64,000 bases of DNA from Paenibacillus pabuli. GTDB lineage: Bacteria; Bacillota; Bacilli; Paenibacillales; Paenibacillaceae. The first letter of the stretch is position 1. Every line of letters begins with the position of its first letter. The DNA is taken from assembly GCF_039831995.1 (NCBI RefSeq), contig NZ_JBDOIO010000003.1, positions 1,550,001 through 1,614,000 on the forward strand, written 5' to 3'. A program made the translations under genes and the position numbers. The notes under the pieces are model-generated. The model was not told where the DNA came from. It worked only from the letters and a program-made list of their open reading frames with translations, and did not search any database. Positions 16,825 to 24,035 of this stretch are shown here, in pieces.

Positions 16825-17413
16825 TGTAGTTTTGCCCCTCCATTAACAACGTGTTTTTACAAAAAGTCCACTCTCCTGTAAGGCTTTCATCCCTTATACA
16901 TTTGCAACAATCTCATCAATGCATTTCATCAAGATGTACTCCACCAAAAAACCATAATTGAATAAAATTGTATGAAACCCATTTTCCTCCGCAACTTTTA
17001 TGGATGATTTAGCGTTTTATTAGTGAATAGGATGATATAGTAAATTCTGGTTACCCGTAGATGGTCTCGAGTTAATAGTACAGTTTATCCAAAAAGATTT
17101 TGTTACATATATTTCAATTTCTTATACGGATTCACAGGATAAATATGTATAATTGTAGAATGGTGTCATAAGTGCGTAGTTGTCATTTCAGCTTTTGAAC
17201 TAACTTGCGGGTTAATGGAGGTGATTTTGTTGTCCCCGCTAACTTGATACCTCTAAATCTCATAACAACATCAGTTCACACTCCTATTGAATTGATCAAT
17301 TTAATTATTAGGTTATTTTTCCCTGTGATTCCTTCTCATAGATGTAATTTGAATTGTAACCATGTCATTCAGCTAGAAGTTTAGTATTACGCAAATAAAA
17401 ACCGAGGTGTAAA
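16825..17413. other. Gap with a short decayed reading frame
   Basis: No complete gene is supported. On the minus strand about 16905-17017 reads NAKSSIKVAEENGFHTILFN then YGFLVEYILMKCIDEIVANV and stop, a coding-like tail with no start, probably another gene end. The remainder must hold the promoter of the amidase gene. Confidence 0.4.
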
Positions 17414-18799
17414 ATGAAGAAATCTATACTTATGTTATTGTTTAGTGCACTGCTACTCTTTCTGATTCCCATGCATACTCACGCTGCTTCAAATCAGACC
17501 AAAATTATCTTAGATGGTCAGGAACTAAGTTTACCGGATGATGTTGAAGTTGTTAATGTACGAAACAACATCATGATTCCAATTCGAGTAGTGGCAGAAA
17601 ATTTAAAATTCAATGTGAAATGGGATCAAGAAACACAAAATGTCAATATCCAACAAGGTTCTAATGCCCTTCAACTGACCGTTGGAAAAGAGCAGGCTAA
17701 AGTCCAGAACAATACCGTGAAGCTTAACATTGCTCCACAGATGATCAAGAATACGGTTGTCGTTCCCATTCGTTTTGTTAGTGAAGAGATGGGTCTGAGA
17801 GTTGGCTGGAGTAACAAAGACAAGATTGTTACTCTAACTAGTAGTACATCACTCCCATCTACGCCCGCTAATGGCAGTGATGAAATTACCAACCTGGTTC
17901 ATGATATAAACTATGCCAATAATCAACTTGTCGTTTCATTAGACCATGAGGTTACTCCAATCATAACAACACTAAAAAATCCTGAACGAATTATCTTGGA
18001 TTTCCCTTCTACCAACTTCGGTAATATGGGACAAGTACCCTCTGGAGGAGCCATCGGAAAGTTGGATACGAGCGACTTTCCAAATGTTACTGAGGTACGC
18101 TATTCTCTTTTCAAAAATGATCCTGCTCAAGTTCGTATCGTGATTGAATTAAACAATGTAAATTCGGTTAATTATACTCCACAAACCATCGCCGGCAAAT
18201 TCATTCTTGATTTGAGTATGGTAAACGATCCTGCACCTCCGACTCCTGTCAACAGTGGCAAAAAAATAGTCGTTATTGATCCAGGGCATGGAGGAAGTGA
18301 TCCAGGTACAATAAGCTTCACCAAAAAACCTGAGAAGCATTTTGCCCTTGCTTTAGGCCTTAAAGTACAGGCACTTTTAGAAAAGGAACCTGATATAGAA
18401 TTAATTATGACTCGTGAGACGGATATCTACCCTACACGATCGGAACGTGTGAAGCTTGCAAACGATCTTAAGGCAGATGTGTTTGTATCTATACACGGTA
18501 ACAGCGTCACCTCTGCTCCTCAAGTATCAGGAACTGAAACGTTTTATTACCAACGTGAAAGTAGTAAAGAACTAGCAAACATCATTCACAAGAAATTGAT
18601 CAAAGCCTTGGGATTTAAAGACCGTGGCGTAAAGAACGGAAACTACCAGGTTATCCGAGAAACAACAATGTCTGCGGTTCTCTTAGAAATCGGATTTTTA
18701 AGTAACAAGCTTGAGGAAGAGGCCATGATGTCTGAAACCAATCAAAACAAAGCTGCACAAGCCATTGTGGATGGTATCAAAGAGTATCTGAAGTTATAG
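17414..18799 (+). CDS. Secreted N-acetylmuramoyl-L-alanine amidase (Cu_amine_oxidN1-AMIN-Amidase_3)
   Basis: A 461-residue exported cell-wall hydrolase. A signal peptide (MKKSILMLLFSALLLFLIPM, cut near AHA-A) is followed by two stalk/copper-amine-oxidase-like N-terminal repeats (IMIPIRVVAENLKFNVKWD and VVVPIRFVSEEMGLRVGWS), an AMIN domain (about 155-270) and an Amidase_3 zinc domain from about 280. Zinc and catalytic motifs are present: IDPGHGGSDPG, the KPEKHFAL region, SIHGNS and the catalytic Glu in LLEIGFLSN. It is expected to cleave the glycan-peptide bond during cell separation or sporulation. GAGGTG precedes the ATG. It lies 31 bases upstream of the GerMN lipoprotein, probably in one operon. 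Confidence 0.93.
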   Translation: MKKSILMLLFSALLLFLIPMHTHAASNQTKIILDGQELSLPDDVEVVNVRNNIMIPIRVVAENLKFNVKWDQETQNVNIQQGSNALQLTVGKEQAKVQNNTVKLNIAPQMIKNTVVVPIRFVSEEMGLRVGWSNKDKIVTLTSSTSLPSTPANGSDEITNLVHDINYANNQLVVSLDHEVTPIITTLKNPERIILDFPSTNFGNMGQVPSGGAIGKLDTSDFPNVTEVRYSLFKNDPAQVRIVIELNNVNSVNYTPQTIAGKFILDLSMVNDPAPPTPVNSGKKIVVIDPGHGGSDPGTISFTKKPEKHFALALGLKVQALLEKEPDIELIMTRETDIYPTRSERVKLANDLKADVFVSIHGNSVTSAPQVSGTETFYYQRESSKELANIIHKKLIKALGFKDRGVKNGNYQVIRETTMSAVLLEIGFLSNKLEEEAMMSETNQNKAAQAIVDGIKEYLKL

Positions 18800-18830
18800 A
18801 ATGACGAATAATTCAAGAGGATGTGCTTCT

Positions 18831-19376
18831 ATGAAAAAAGGAATCTATCTAGCTATTGCTATTTGTTCCATAAGCTTACTAGCGATAGGTTGTGGTAGCA
18901 AACCTACTTCTTCTGGTCCAGTGCAGGGTTCTGCTCCTGAAAATACTGCACCAGTGACAACAACTAGTCAGAAAGAGGAGAACGAAGAAACTCAAGAAAT
19001 TGGTGTTTTTTATGCCGACGATCAACTATTACAACTTGAACAACGTAAGATAGAGATTGCATTCGAAGAGGACTCCGAAAAATATAGTAAGACGTACGAA
19101 GCCCTTCAAAGTAGCGATCAAACCGAACTGATTCCTTTATGGAAAAATATTGATTTACTATCAGCTGAATTTGATCAAGGAGAATTGACATTAGATGTGC
19201 ATATTCCGGATGAAGCAAGGTTAGGATCTGGAGGCGAACTTTTAGCTATCGATGCTTTGAAAGAAACATTCTTTCAGTTTGATGAAGTTACAAGTATCGA
19301 TCTGCTTGTTGACGGAAATGCAACTGAGAGTTTAATGGGCCATGTGGAATTAGAAAATCCACTAACCCGTAAATAA
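18831..19376 (+). CDS. GerMN-domain lipoprotein
   Basis: A 181-residue lipoprotein: signal peptide with lipobox LLAIGC, a Ser/Pro/Thr-rich linker, then a GerMN domain (IGVFYADDQLLQLEQRKIEI to DEVTSIDLLVDG). GerM-type domains occur in sporulation and spore-germination envelope proteins and often pair with amidases, as here. The start is ATG 18831 after AAGAGGATG, rather than 18801. It is likely co-transcribed with the amidase. Confidence 0.82.
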   Translation: MKKGIYLAIAICSISLLAIGCGSKPTSSGPVQGSAPENTAPVTTTSQKEENEETQEIGVFYADDQLLQLEQRKIEIAFEEDSEKYSKTYEALQSSDQTELIPLWKNIDLLSAEFDQGELTLDVHIPDEARLGSGGELLAIDALKETFFQFDEVTSIDLLVDGNATESLMGHVELENPLTRK

Positions 19377-19390
19377 CATTCCACCCTATG

Positions 19391-19429
19391 AAAAAACAGC
19401 CGAATCTCTAAATAGAATCGGCTGTTTTT
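19391..19429 (+). terminator. Terminator of the amidase-GerMN operon
   Basis: AAAACAGCCGA-TCT and AGA-TCGGCTGTTTTT form a strong stem with a T-run. The loop-proximal part (AATAGAATCGGCT) recurs at about 29493-29504. Confidence 0.9.
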
Positions 19430-19511
19430 ATTTAAGGATCAAATGTAGTGGGCATAGGCACTCAAAGTACGAAGCTAGCTGAGGATGGCCACTACGGATA
19501 CCATGAGTATT
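19430..19511 (+). other. Short coding-like remnant
   Basis: Plus-strand 19452-19511 reads GIGTQSTKLAEDGHYGYHEY and stop, which looks like the tail of a lost gene. There is no start or ribosome binding site. Confidence 0.3.
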
Positions 19512-19553
19512 AAAAAGGTGACCCTGTAGAATGCAGGAAACACCTATTTTTAG
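19512..19553 (-). terminator. Terminator of the anchored unknown protein
   Basis: AAAAAGGTG pairs with CACCTATTTTT around an inner CCTG/CAGG stem, giving a T-run on the minus strand directly after the stop of the gene at 19556. Confidence 0.8.
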
Positions 19554-19555
19554 TT

Positions 19556-20104
19556 TTATGATGTAATAACTTTAACATTATTAACATATGCTTTGAAGTT
19601 TTTATATGCATTTTCAATATCAACTACACGAATATCCTGGTTATCTGCGTCGCTTATGTCTGGGATTGGCAATGGTCCATATTCTTCAATCTCAGTCGAA
19701 ATCGGTTCAATACTCGAAAAATACTCAAAAGAAACGATGCGAGCCTGAGTAAATGGTGTCTCCCCTCGATACATTGCTGCCATTTCAGCTAATAACTCGG
19801 TTAAAGATTGAGGCTGGGTTTCAGGGAATTCAATTTCTGCAACCTTACCCGCATCATCTGGTTTAATTGGACCATGTGGAGCAACATACCATTCATCTGC
19901 AGCTGCTAACAGACGTTTATAAGAAAGAGTCTCGGGAAGATCTCCTATTGATTTATAGTCGATAGAATTATTTGTTTCTTCAGAAGGCGATTGTGGCCCC
20001 TCTGTTTCGACCATTGAACTGTTCTCTGTTGTTGTTACATATCCAATAGTACCCGCCCCAACAATCAGAACTAAAACAATAACAACTATCCATTTTTTAT
20101 TCAT
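19556..20104 (-). CDS. Membrane-anchored protein of unknown function
   Basis: A 182-residue protein. The N-terminus MNKKWIVVIVLVLIVGAGTIGYV is a signal anchor with no cleavage motif, followed by an acidic, Pro-rich extracytoplasmic domain (DLPETLSYKRLLAAADEWYV to NVKVITS). GGTGGAG precedes ATG 20104; the frame runs on to 20203 without a better site. I recognise no family. Confidence 0.65.
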   Translation of the reverse strand: MNKKWIVVIVLVLIVGAGTIGYVTTTENSSMVETEGPQSPSEETNNSIDYKSIGDLPETLSYKRLLAAADEWYVAPHGPIKPDDAGKVAEIEFPETQPQSLTELLAEMAAMYRGETPFTQARIVSFEYFSSIEPISTEIEEYGPLPIPDISDADNQDIRVVDIENAYKNFKAYVNNVKVITS

Positions 20105-20404
20105 TCGTTCTCCACCCTTATGAAGTAATGATTTCTCTTGTATTTCCGTAACTTGGTCGCATCGCCCTATAGTAACACTGATGTCCTTAGCTGTAAGGTG
20201 CATAGATAGCGTAAAATGAACAGCTTAAAGTGATACTCTCGTTCTTTATTGTACGCTAATCCAGGTATTTTTTACAGTTCTTCCTGTTTATATCCCAAAA
20301 ATAAATGATCGATATTGCCTATGAAGAACCACACCTCTCTTCATCAACATTTTATTGGACGTACTGTAAAACACAAGGTCAAGTCATTTCTGGTAAACGA
20401 TAAT

Positions 20405-20444
20405 TGACCCAGTAAGAGCTGTATTTGTAGCTCTTACTGGGTCA
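20405..20444. terminator. Perfect hairpin after the AUA-start gene
   Basis: TGACCCAGTAAGAGCT and AGCTCTTACTGGGTCA form a perfect 16-pair stem with an 8-base loop. It lies 28 bases past the stop of the gene at 20472. There is no T-run, so it may stabilise or process RNA. The motif CAGTAAGAGC recurs in the hairpin at 26310-26346. Confidence 0.65.
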
Positions 20445-20471
20445 TCAATGCTAGATACTAACTAATACCAC

Positions 20472-21035
20472 TTACCAAGAACCATATAGTCCAATCGATG
20501 TCGGAGTGGACCCACCACTAATACCGATATCAATAAAACCGATGTTTGAAGGTGCGTAGGTCAAATTACCATTTGGATCTTTGTAAGCATTAAACTGAAG
20601 GTACTGTTCATTAATTTCGCCGTTCTGTGCTCCGTAAGACTTCTTAGCAAAAATCGAAGAACCAGATGGGATGTTCGTCCAGAAATTCCCCGCTTGGTTT
20701 AAGGCTCGGAGAGACCGTCTTGTCTTGTATTCAACTGCAGCGAAATTCCCCTGTCCAGGAATATACAACGAAGCATTATTATGATATGCATATTGATCAA
20801 TCGGCGACTCTGCGCTTTCTGAAATCCCTAAAAGACCGAGGTTAAAGATTCCGTATACGATATTACCACTCGAGTTACGGAACATGATGGGAGTATCTCC
20901 TCCCTCTGTATAACCTGTCACACAATATACCTCTCGATTATAGATTGTACCGACACGGGAGCCCTGGTTATTCTGTTGTGTATAAACAGGTATTGCAACT
21001 CCTGATTTATTTACTGCAATGTAATGTAGCGCTAT
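20472..21035 (-). CDS. Unknown beta-rich protein, apparent AUA start
   Basis: The open frame extends to codon 21041, well beyond the first usual start (GTG 20921). The extra N-terminal part reads ALHYIAVNKSGVAIPVYTQQ then NNQGSRVGTIYNREVYC, clearly continuous in style with the rest. The only start-like codon placed correctly after a strong AAGGAG (21045-21050, 9-base spacing) is ATA 21035, giving about 187 residues. No ATG, GTG or TTG exists upstream in frame. The N-terminal half looks SH3-like; the rest is rich in Gly, Asn and Tyr (YHNNASLYIPGQGNF, PSNIGFIDIGISGG). No signal peptide. The promoter carries the island palindrome. Confidence 0.7.
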   Translation of the reverse strand: MALHYIAVNKSGVAIPVYTQQNNQGSRVGTIYNREVYCVTGYTEGGDTPIMFRNSSGNIVYGIFNLGLLGISESAESPIDQYAYHNNASLYIPGQGNFAAVEYKTRRSLRALNQAGNFWTNIPSGSSIFAKKSYGAQNGEINEQYLQFNAYKDPNGNLTYAPSNIGFIDIGISGGSTPTSIGLYGSW

Positions 21036-21159
21036 TGACTTTCACTCCTTATATAAATAGATTGATAGATTTTTAGGAGATATTGTTTGCTCAGATATTT
21101 AACTTCATAGATGTATCTGGCATCAATGGAGTTAAAAGCAAATTAAATATCTTACACTT

Positions 21160-21188
21160 ATAATATAATATAGCGTAACGTTACGCAA
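21160..21188 (-). promoter_or_regulatory. Palindrome promoter 1
   Basis: On the minus strand -35 TTGCGT (21183-21188), a 17-base spacer and -10 TATTAT (21160-21165). The perfect palindrome GCGTAACGTTACGC (21173-21186) overlaps the -35 box and spacer. It drives the AUA-start gene. Confidence 0.75.
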
Positions 21189-21490
21189 TACTTTTTTATA
21201 AAAAAATAATCTTCTCTTCTATTATTCTTAGATTACAGAATGTATCTCATATTGTTTTAACTTGATGCAATATGGTACCTAACGTTATAAGAAATTCATC
21301 ACCTGGAATTCTGTTGAATCAATTGGTGGTTAACTTTCCATTACACCCCTCCTGATCCTATCGTATTTATTTTCTCAATGGATTGTGTTCTTTATAACAA
21401 CGCTTGAACTTGGCCTACCTTAATCTAAGAATTTATCCTGATATTTTTCTATCCATCTAAAATAAAATGTCAAATAATTCAAAATATATA
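21189..21490. other. Gap between divergent palindrome promoters
   Basis: No gene is supported. This AT-rich stretch separates promoter 1 (minus) and promoter 2 (plus). Confidence 0.4.
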
Positions 21491-21519
21491 TAGCGTAACG
21501 TGACGCTATATGTTATTGT
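21491..21519 (+). promoter_or_regulatory. Palindrome promoter 2
   Basis: -35 TAGCGT (21491-21496), 17-base spacer, -10 TATTGT (21514-21519), with the near-palindrome GCGTAACGTGACGC at 21493-21506. It drives the first 95-residue tandem gene. Confidence 0.7.
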
Positions 21520-21608
21520 ATTAATCAGGAAGTGATACTTTTTCTTGAAGGATTGTGAGAGCTTCTCCTATTCCTTACAAAAACTATTTGATGAGAGGAT
21601 TGATTTTT

Positions 21609-21896
21609 ATGGCAACTGTTAGCGGCATTTTTGAACGACATGGTGGAATTGGTATTCATATCGATGGTCTACAATATCCGACCAAGGATTACAGCAGCTT
21701 TAGAACACAAATTTCTTATCGTGGCGTAGTGCGATCTGTTCGAACATGGTCTTACTATTCTTCTGGAAACCATGCTTATTTTTTGGATGACAGTAGCACT
21801 TCTTGGCACAATGATGACGGGAATCCCGTCACTGTTGAAGCATGGGGAACCATTAATGGTACTGAATACTACATCGGTTCAGGTAACATATCTTAA
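21609..21896 (+). CDS. 95-residue beta-rich protein, tandem copy 1
   Basis: MATVSGIFERHGGIGIHIDG, then TQISYRGVVRSVRTWSYYSS, and the C-terminus VTVEAWGTINGTEYYIGSGN. Gly/Ser/Thr/Tyr-rich, with alternating patterns that suggest a small beta fold; no signal peptide or Cys. The start is ATG 21609, preceded by GAGAGGA; the frame to 21555 is not needed. Copy 2 at 22056 has the same length and about four substitutions. I recognise no family. Confidence 0.75.
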   Translation: MATVSGIFERHGGIGIHIDGLQYPTKDYSSFRTQISYRGVVRSVRTWSYYSSGNHAYFLDDSSTSWHNDDGNPVTVEAWGTINGTEYYIGSGNIS

Positions 21897-21964
21897 GAAG
21901 TAGTACTCTTACAACGCTTAACATTCACGATCCAGGAGAAAATGTTCCTTTTTCACTTCTGTTA

Positions 21965-21993
21965 TTGCGTAATACCACGTAATGTAATGTTTT
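21965..21993 (+). promoter_or_regulatory. Palindrome promoter 3 (degenerate)
   Basis: -35 TTGCGT (21965-21970) followed by AATACCACGTAATG, a degraded version of the island palindrome, and a poor -10 TGTTTT at the 17-base distance. It precedes tandem copy 2. Confidence 0.5.
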
Positions 21994-22055
21994 ATTTAAT
22001 CAAAGTAGCTTTTTCTATTCTTTACTAAAACTATTTGATGAGAGGATTGATTTTT

Positions 22056-22343
22056 ATGGCAACTGTTAGTGGCATTTTTGAACGACATGGTGGAATTGGT
22101 ATTCATATTGATGGTCTACAATACCCGACCAAGGATTACAGCAGTTTTAGAACACAAATTTCTTATCGTGGCGTAGTGCGATCAGTTCGAAATTGGTCTT
22201 ACTATTCTTCCGGAAACCATGCTTATTATTTGGATGATAATAGTACTTCTTGGCACAATGATGACGGGAACCCCGTCACTGTTGAAGCGTGGGGAACCAT
22301 AAATGGTACTGAATACTATATCAGTTCAGGTAACATAAGCTAA
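22056..22343 (+). CDS. 95-residue beta-rich protein, tandem copy 2
   Basis: Near-identical to the gene at 21609, with Thr to Asn in RSVRNWS, Phe to Tyr and Ser to Asn in HAYYLDDNS, and Gly to Ser near the end (YYISSGN). Same GAGAGGA ribosome site and start. The conservation of the frame and mostly silent DNA differences indicate selection on the protein. Confidence 0.75.
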   Translation: MATVSGIFERHGGIGIHIDGLQYPTKDYSSFRTQISYRGVVRSVRNWSYYSSGNHAYYLDDNSTSWHNDDGNPVTVEAWGTINGTEYYISSGNIS

Positions 22344-22437
22344 AAATATCCAAATATCCATGTATATATTCCAATTCTAAATCCTACAAGAAATGTGTAT
22401 CTTCCTTCCAAAAAACTTAATCACAATCAGAAACTGG

Positions 22438-22475
22438 GGAACATAGACAGTGAAAAACTGTTATGTTCTCCTTCT
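22438..22475 (+). terminator. Terminator after tandem copy 2
   Basis: GGAACATA-CAGT pairs with ACTG-TGTTCTCC and is followed by TTCTTT. Confidence 0.65.
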
Positions 22476-22698
22476 TTGCCATATAAATGCTATTCACATT
22501 TTTGATTCTAATACATTAAAAAGACAAAGGTGTTAAGGCTACACCTCAGAAACAGACTGAGTTCTAATGTAAGAACAACGCTTGTATAATTATATTGTAT
22601 GACGACGATTCCACTAATCAAGGTATAACGTTTAAAGCTGGAAGAGCTAGCTTTTAGATAGTCTGTACGGCTAAAGCTGTGGGGTTCTTAACTTGTTA
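22476..22698. other. Gap without supported gene
   Basis: No gene is supported. A short AAAGCT/AGCTTT hairpin lies near 22639-22658. Confidence 0.35.
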
Positions 22699-22872
22699 TT
22701 ACTTCCCCAGTCCATTTCTGGTATAGACAACGGCTAAGTCATCCCCTGAGAGAGCGTATGCTGTGCTAGGCTGATAGCTTCTTAACAGAGCTTCTGATCT
22801 ATAGACATAGACTAACCTCACATTAGGGAGTTTTTTCTCTTCCAGAAATGGCTGTCCATAACTATGGTAAAA
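22699..22872 (-). pseudogene. C-terminal remnant of an unidentified gene
   Basis: Minus-strand reading gives FYHSYGQPFLEEKKLPNVRL then VYVYRSEALLRSYQPSTAYA then LSGDDLAVVYTRNGLGK and stop. It looks fully coding, but a stop directly upstream and no start or ribosome site mark it as a gene end. Family not recognised. Confidence 0.5.
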
Positions 22873-22929
22873 TTAAGCTTTTCACATGTTTAATTTATTT
22901 TAAGTATCTAAAGGTTGGAACAACATTGT

Positions 22930-22960
22930 AAACTTGTTTTAGTAAATAATGTGATATAAT
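22930..22960 (+). promoter_or_regulatory. Promoter of the repeat-containing secreted peptide
   Basis: An extended -10 TGATATAAT (22952-22960), with a TTGTTT-type -35 about 15 bases upstream. Confidence 0.5.
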
Positions 22961-23010
22961 TTAAAGAATAGAAATAAGAAATAATCCCTTGAAAGAAGGA
23001 GAGAAAATCA

Positions 23011-23307
23011 TTGAATAAGAGTCTGATTTTATTGGGAACCACTAGTTTCCTACTTTTGGGTAGTATATTTATGTCTACTCCGACGAGCAAAGTTGATGAG
23101 AAGCAAACTCAAAGTACAATTCGAACAGGTGTCTATACTTCAGATGGCACTAAACTTGACCATATACCTTGGAAAAGCCTACTTAATGACTATCATTCTT
23201 TGGGAAATAATGATGAACTAGCTTCTCCCCCACGTTCAGACGTTTACTTACCAGACGGTACCAACGCAGAAAAGCTTCCTTGGACAAATCTGGATCTTGT
23301 GAAGTAA
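23011..23307 (+). CDS. Small exported protein with two short repeats
   Basis: A 98-residue protein starting at TTG 23011 after AAGGAGAG. The N-terminal hydrophobic segment SLILLGTTSFLLLGSIFM is a signal peptide or anchor. The mature part has two similar units: RTGVYTSDGTKLDHIPWKSL and RSDVYLPDGTNAEKLPWTNL, i.e. R-x-x-VY-x-x-DGT-x4-PW-x-x-L. The repeats suggest binding units or processed peptide units. No family recognised. A terminator follows. Confidence 0.65.
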   Translation: MNKSLILLGTTSFLLLGSIFMSTPTSKVDEKQTQSTIRTGVYTSDGTKLDHIPWKSLLNDYHSLGNNDELASPPRSDVYLPDGTNAEKLPWTNLDLVK

Positions 23308-23326
23308 TTGTATATAGCAAGCGTGG

Positions 23327-23360
23327 CAACAGCAAGTTGTTGCCTCTTTACTTTTTCTAG
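23327..23360 (+). terminator. Terminator of the repeat-containing peptide gene
   Basis: A GGCAAC/GTTGCC stem followed by the T-rich TCTTTACTTTTTC. Confidence 0.7.
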
Positions 23361-23415
23361 ACTATTAACTGAAATAATATAATATTCAACAGGTATGATT
23401 TATTGGAGGGCTAGA

Positions 23416-23922
23416 ATGGAACTAAAATTTAATCTAGAGTTTGATGATCTGGCTGATATGCAAGAGAATGTTGTTCGAAAATCCAAAGAACATAGAAAAA
23501 TTAAATTGATTATGACTATAATTTTTTCTTTTCTTATTTTCTTCACAGTTCTACGGGCCTCTTTTTCCCTTATAAGTTTAGCTATCATTGTATTATTTGT
23601 TATTACTTTTCCCTTTGCGTATATCAAACTGACCATTTTTTCGTTGAAAAGGAACTTAAAAAAACAAAATCTAAGTATGATACTCGGCAAAAATGTAATG
23701 ATTCTTAGTGATGAAGGAATTTCTCGGAGCACCGGAAAAAATACTTCCTTTTTAAAATGGGATGACATCTCCATTGTTAGGGAAGATACAGAGCATTACT
23801 TTTTATATATGACTGACATCCAAGGCATTATTATCCCTAAAAGGGCGATATCTAGTGAACAATTAAGTCAGGAGTTTCAACACTACTATGACATATTCCT
23901 CTTGCCTAAACTACTGGCATAA
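23416..23922 (+). CDS. YcxB-like membrane protein
   Basis: A 168-residue protein with two adjacent transmembrane segments (IIFSFLIFFTVLRASFSLIS and IIVLFVITFPFAYIKL) and a C-terminal YcxB-like domain (MILSDEGISRSTGKNTSFLKW, VREDTEHYFLYMTDIQGIII). The function of the family is unknown. ATG 23416 has GGAGGG upstream. Convergent with the wall-hydrolase-like gene, with a shared terminator. Confidence 0.8.
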   Translation: MELKFNLEFDDLADMQENVVRKSKEHRKIKLIMTIIFSFLIFFTVLRASFSLISLAIIVLFVITFPFAYIKLTIFSLKRNLKKQNLSMILGKNVMILSDEGISRSTGKNTSFLKWDDISIVREDTEHYFLYMTDIQGIIIPKRAISSEQLSQEFQHYYDIFLLPKLLA

Positions 23923-23958
23923 ATGTTGAGGTGTTACATTGAAGTTTTGAGAACGTAT

Positions 23959-24006
23959 TAAAAAAGAAGTGGACACCCTATTCAGATGAGGATGCCCACT
24001 TCTTTA
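23959..24006. terminator. Bidirectional terminator between convergent genes
   Basis: AAAGAAGTGG-CA-CC pairs with GG-TG-CCACTTCTTTA and is flanked by A- and T-rich tracts. Confidence 0.85.
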
Positions 24007-24035
24007 TTTCTTTTAGTTTACCTCAGTTAAACTCG

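Larger units (their letters stand above)
21583..22343 (+). repeat. Tandem gene duplication
   Basis: The block from ACTATTTGATGAGAGG through the end of the 95-codon gene occurs twice, 447 bases apart. DNA identity is very high in the genes and the ribosome-site leader and low in the spacers. Each copy keeps its own palindrome-type promoter, the second degraded. Confidence 0.9.
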
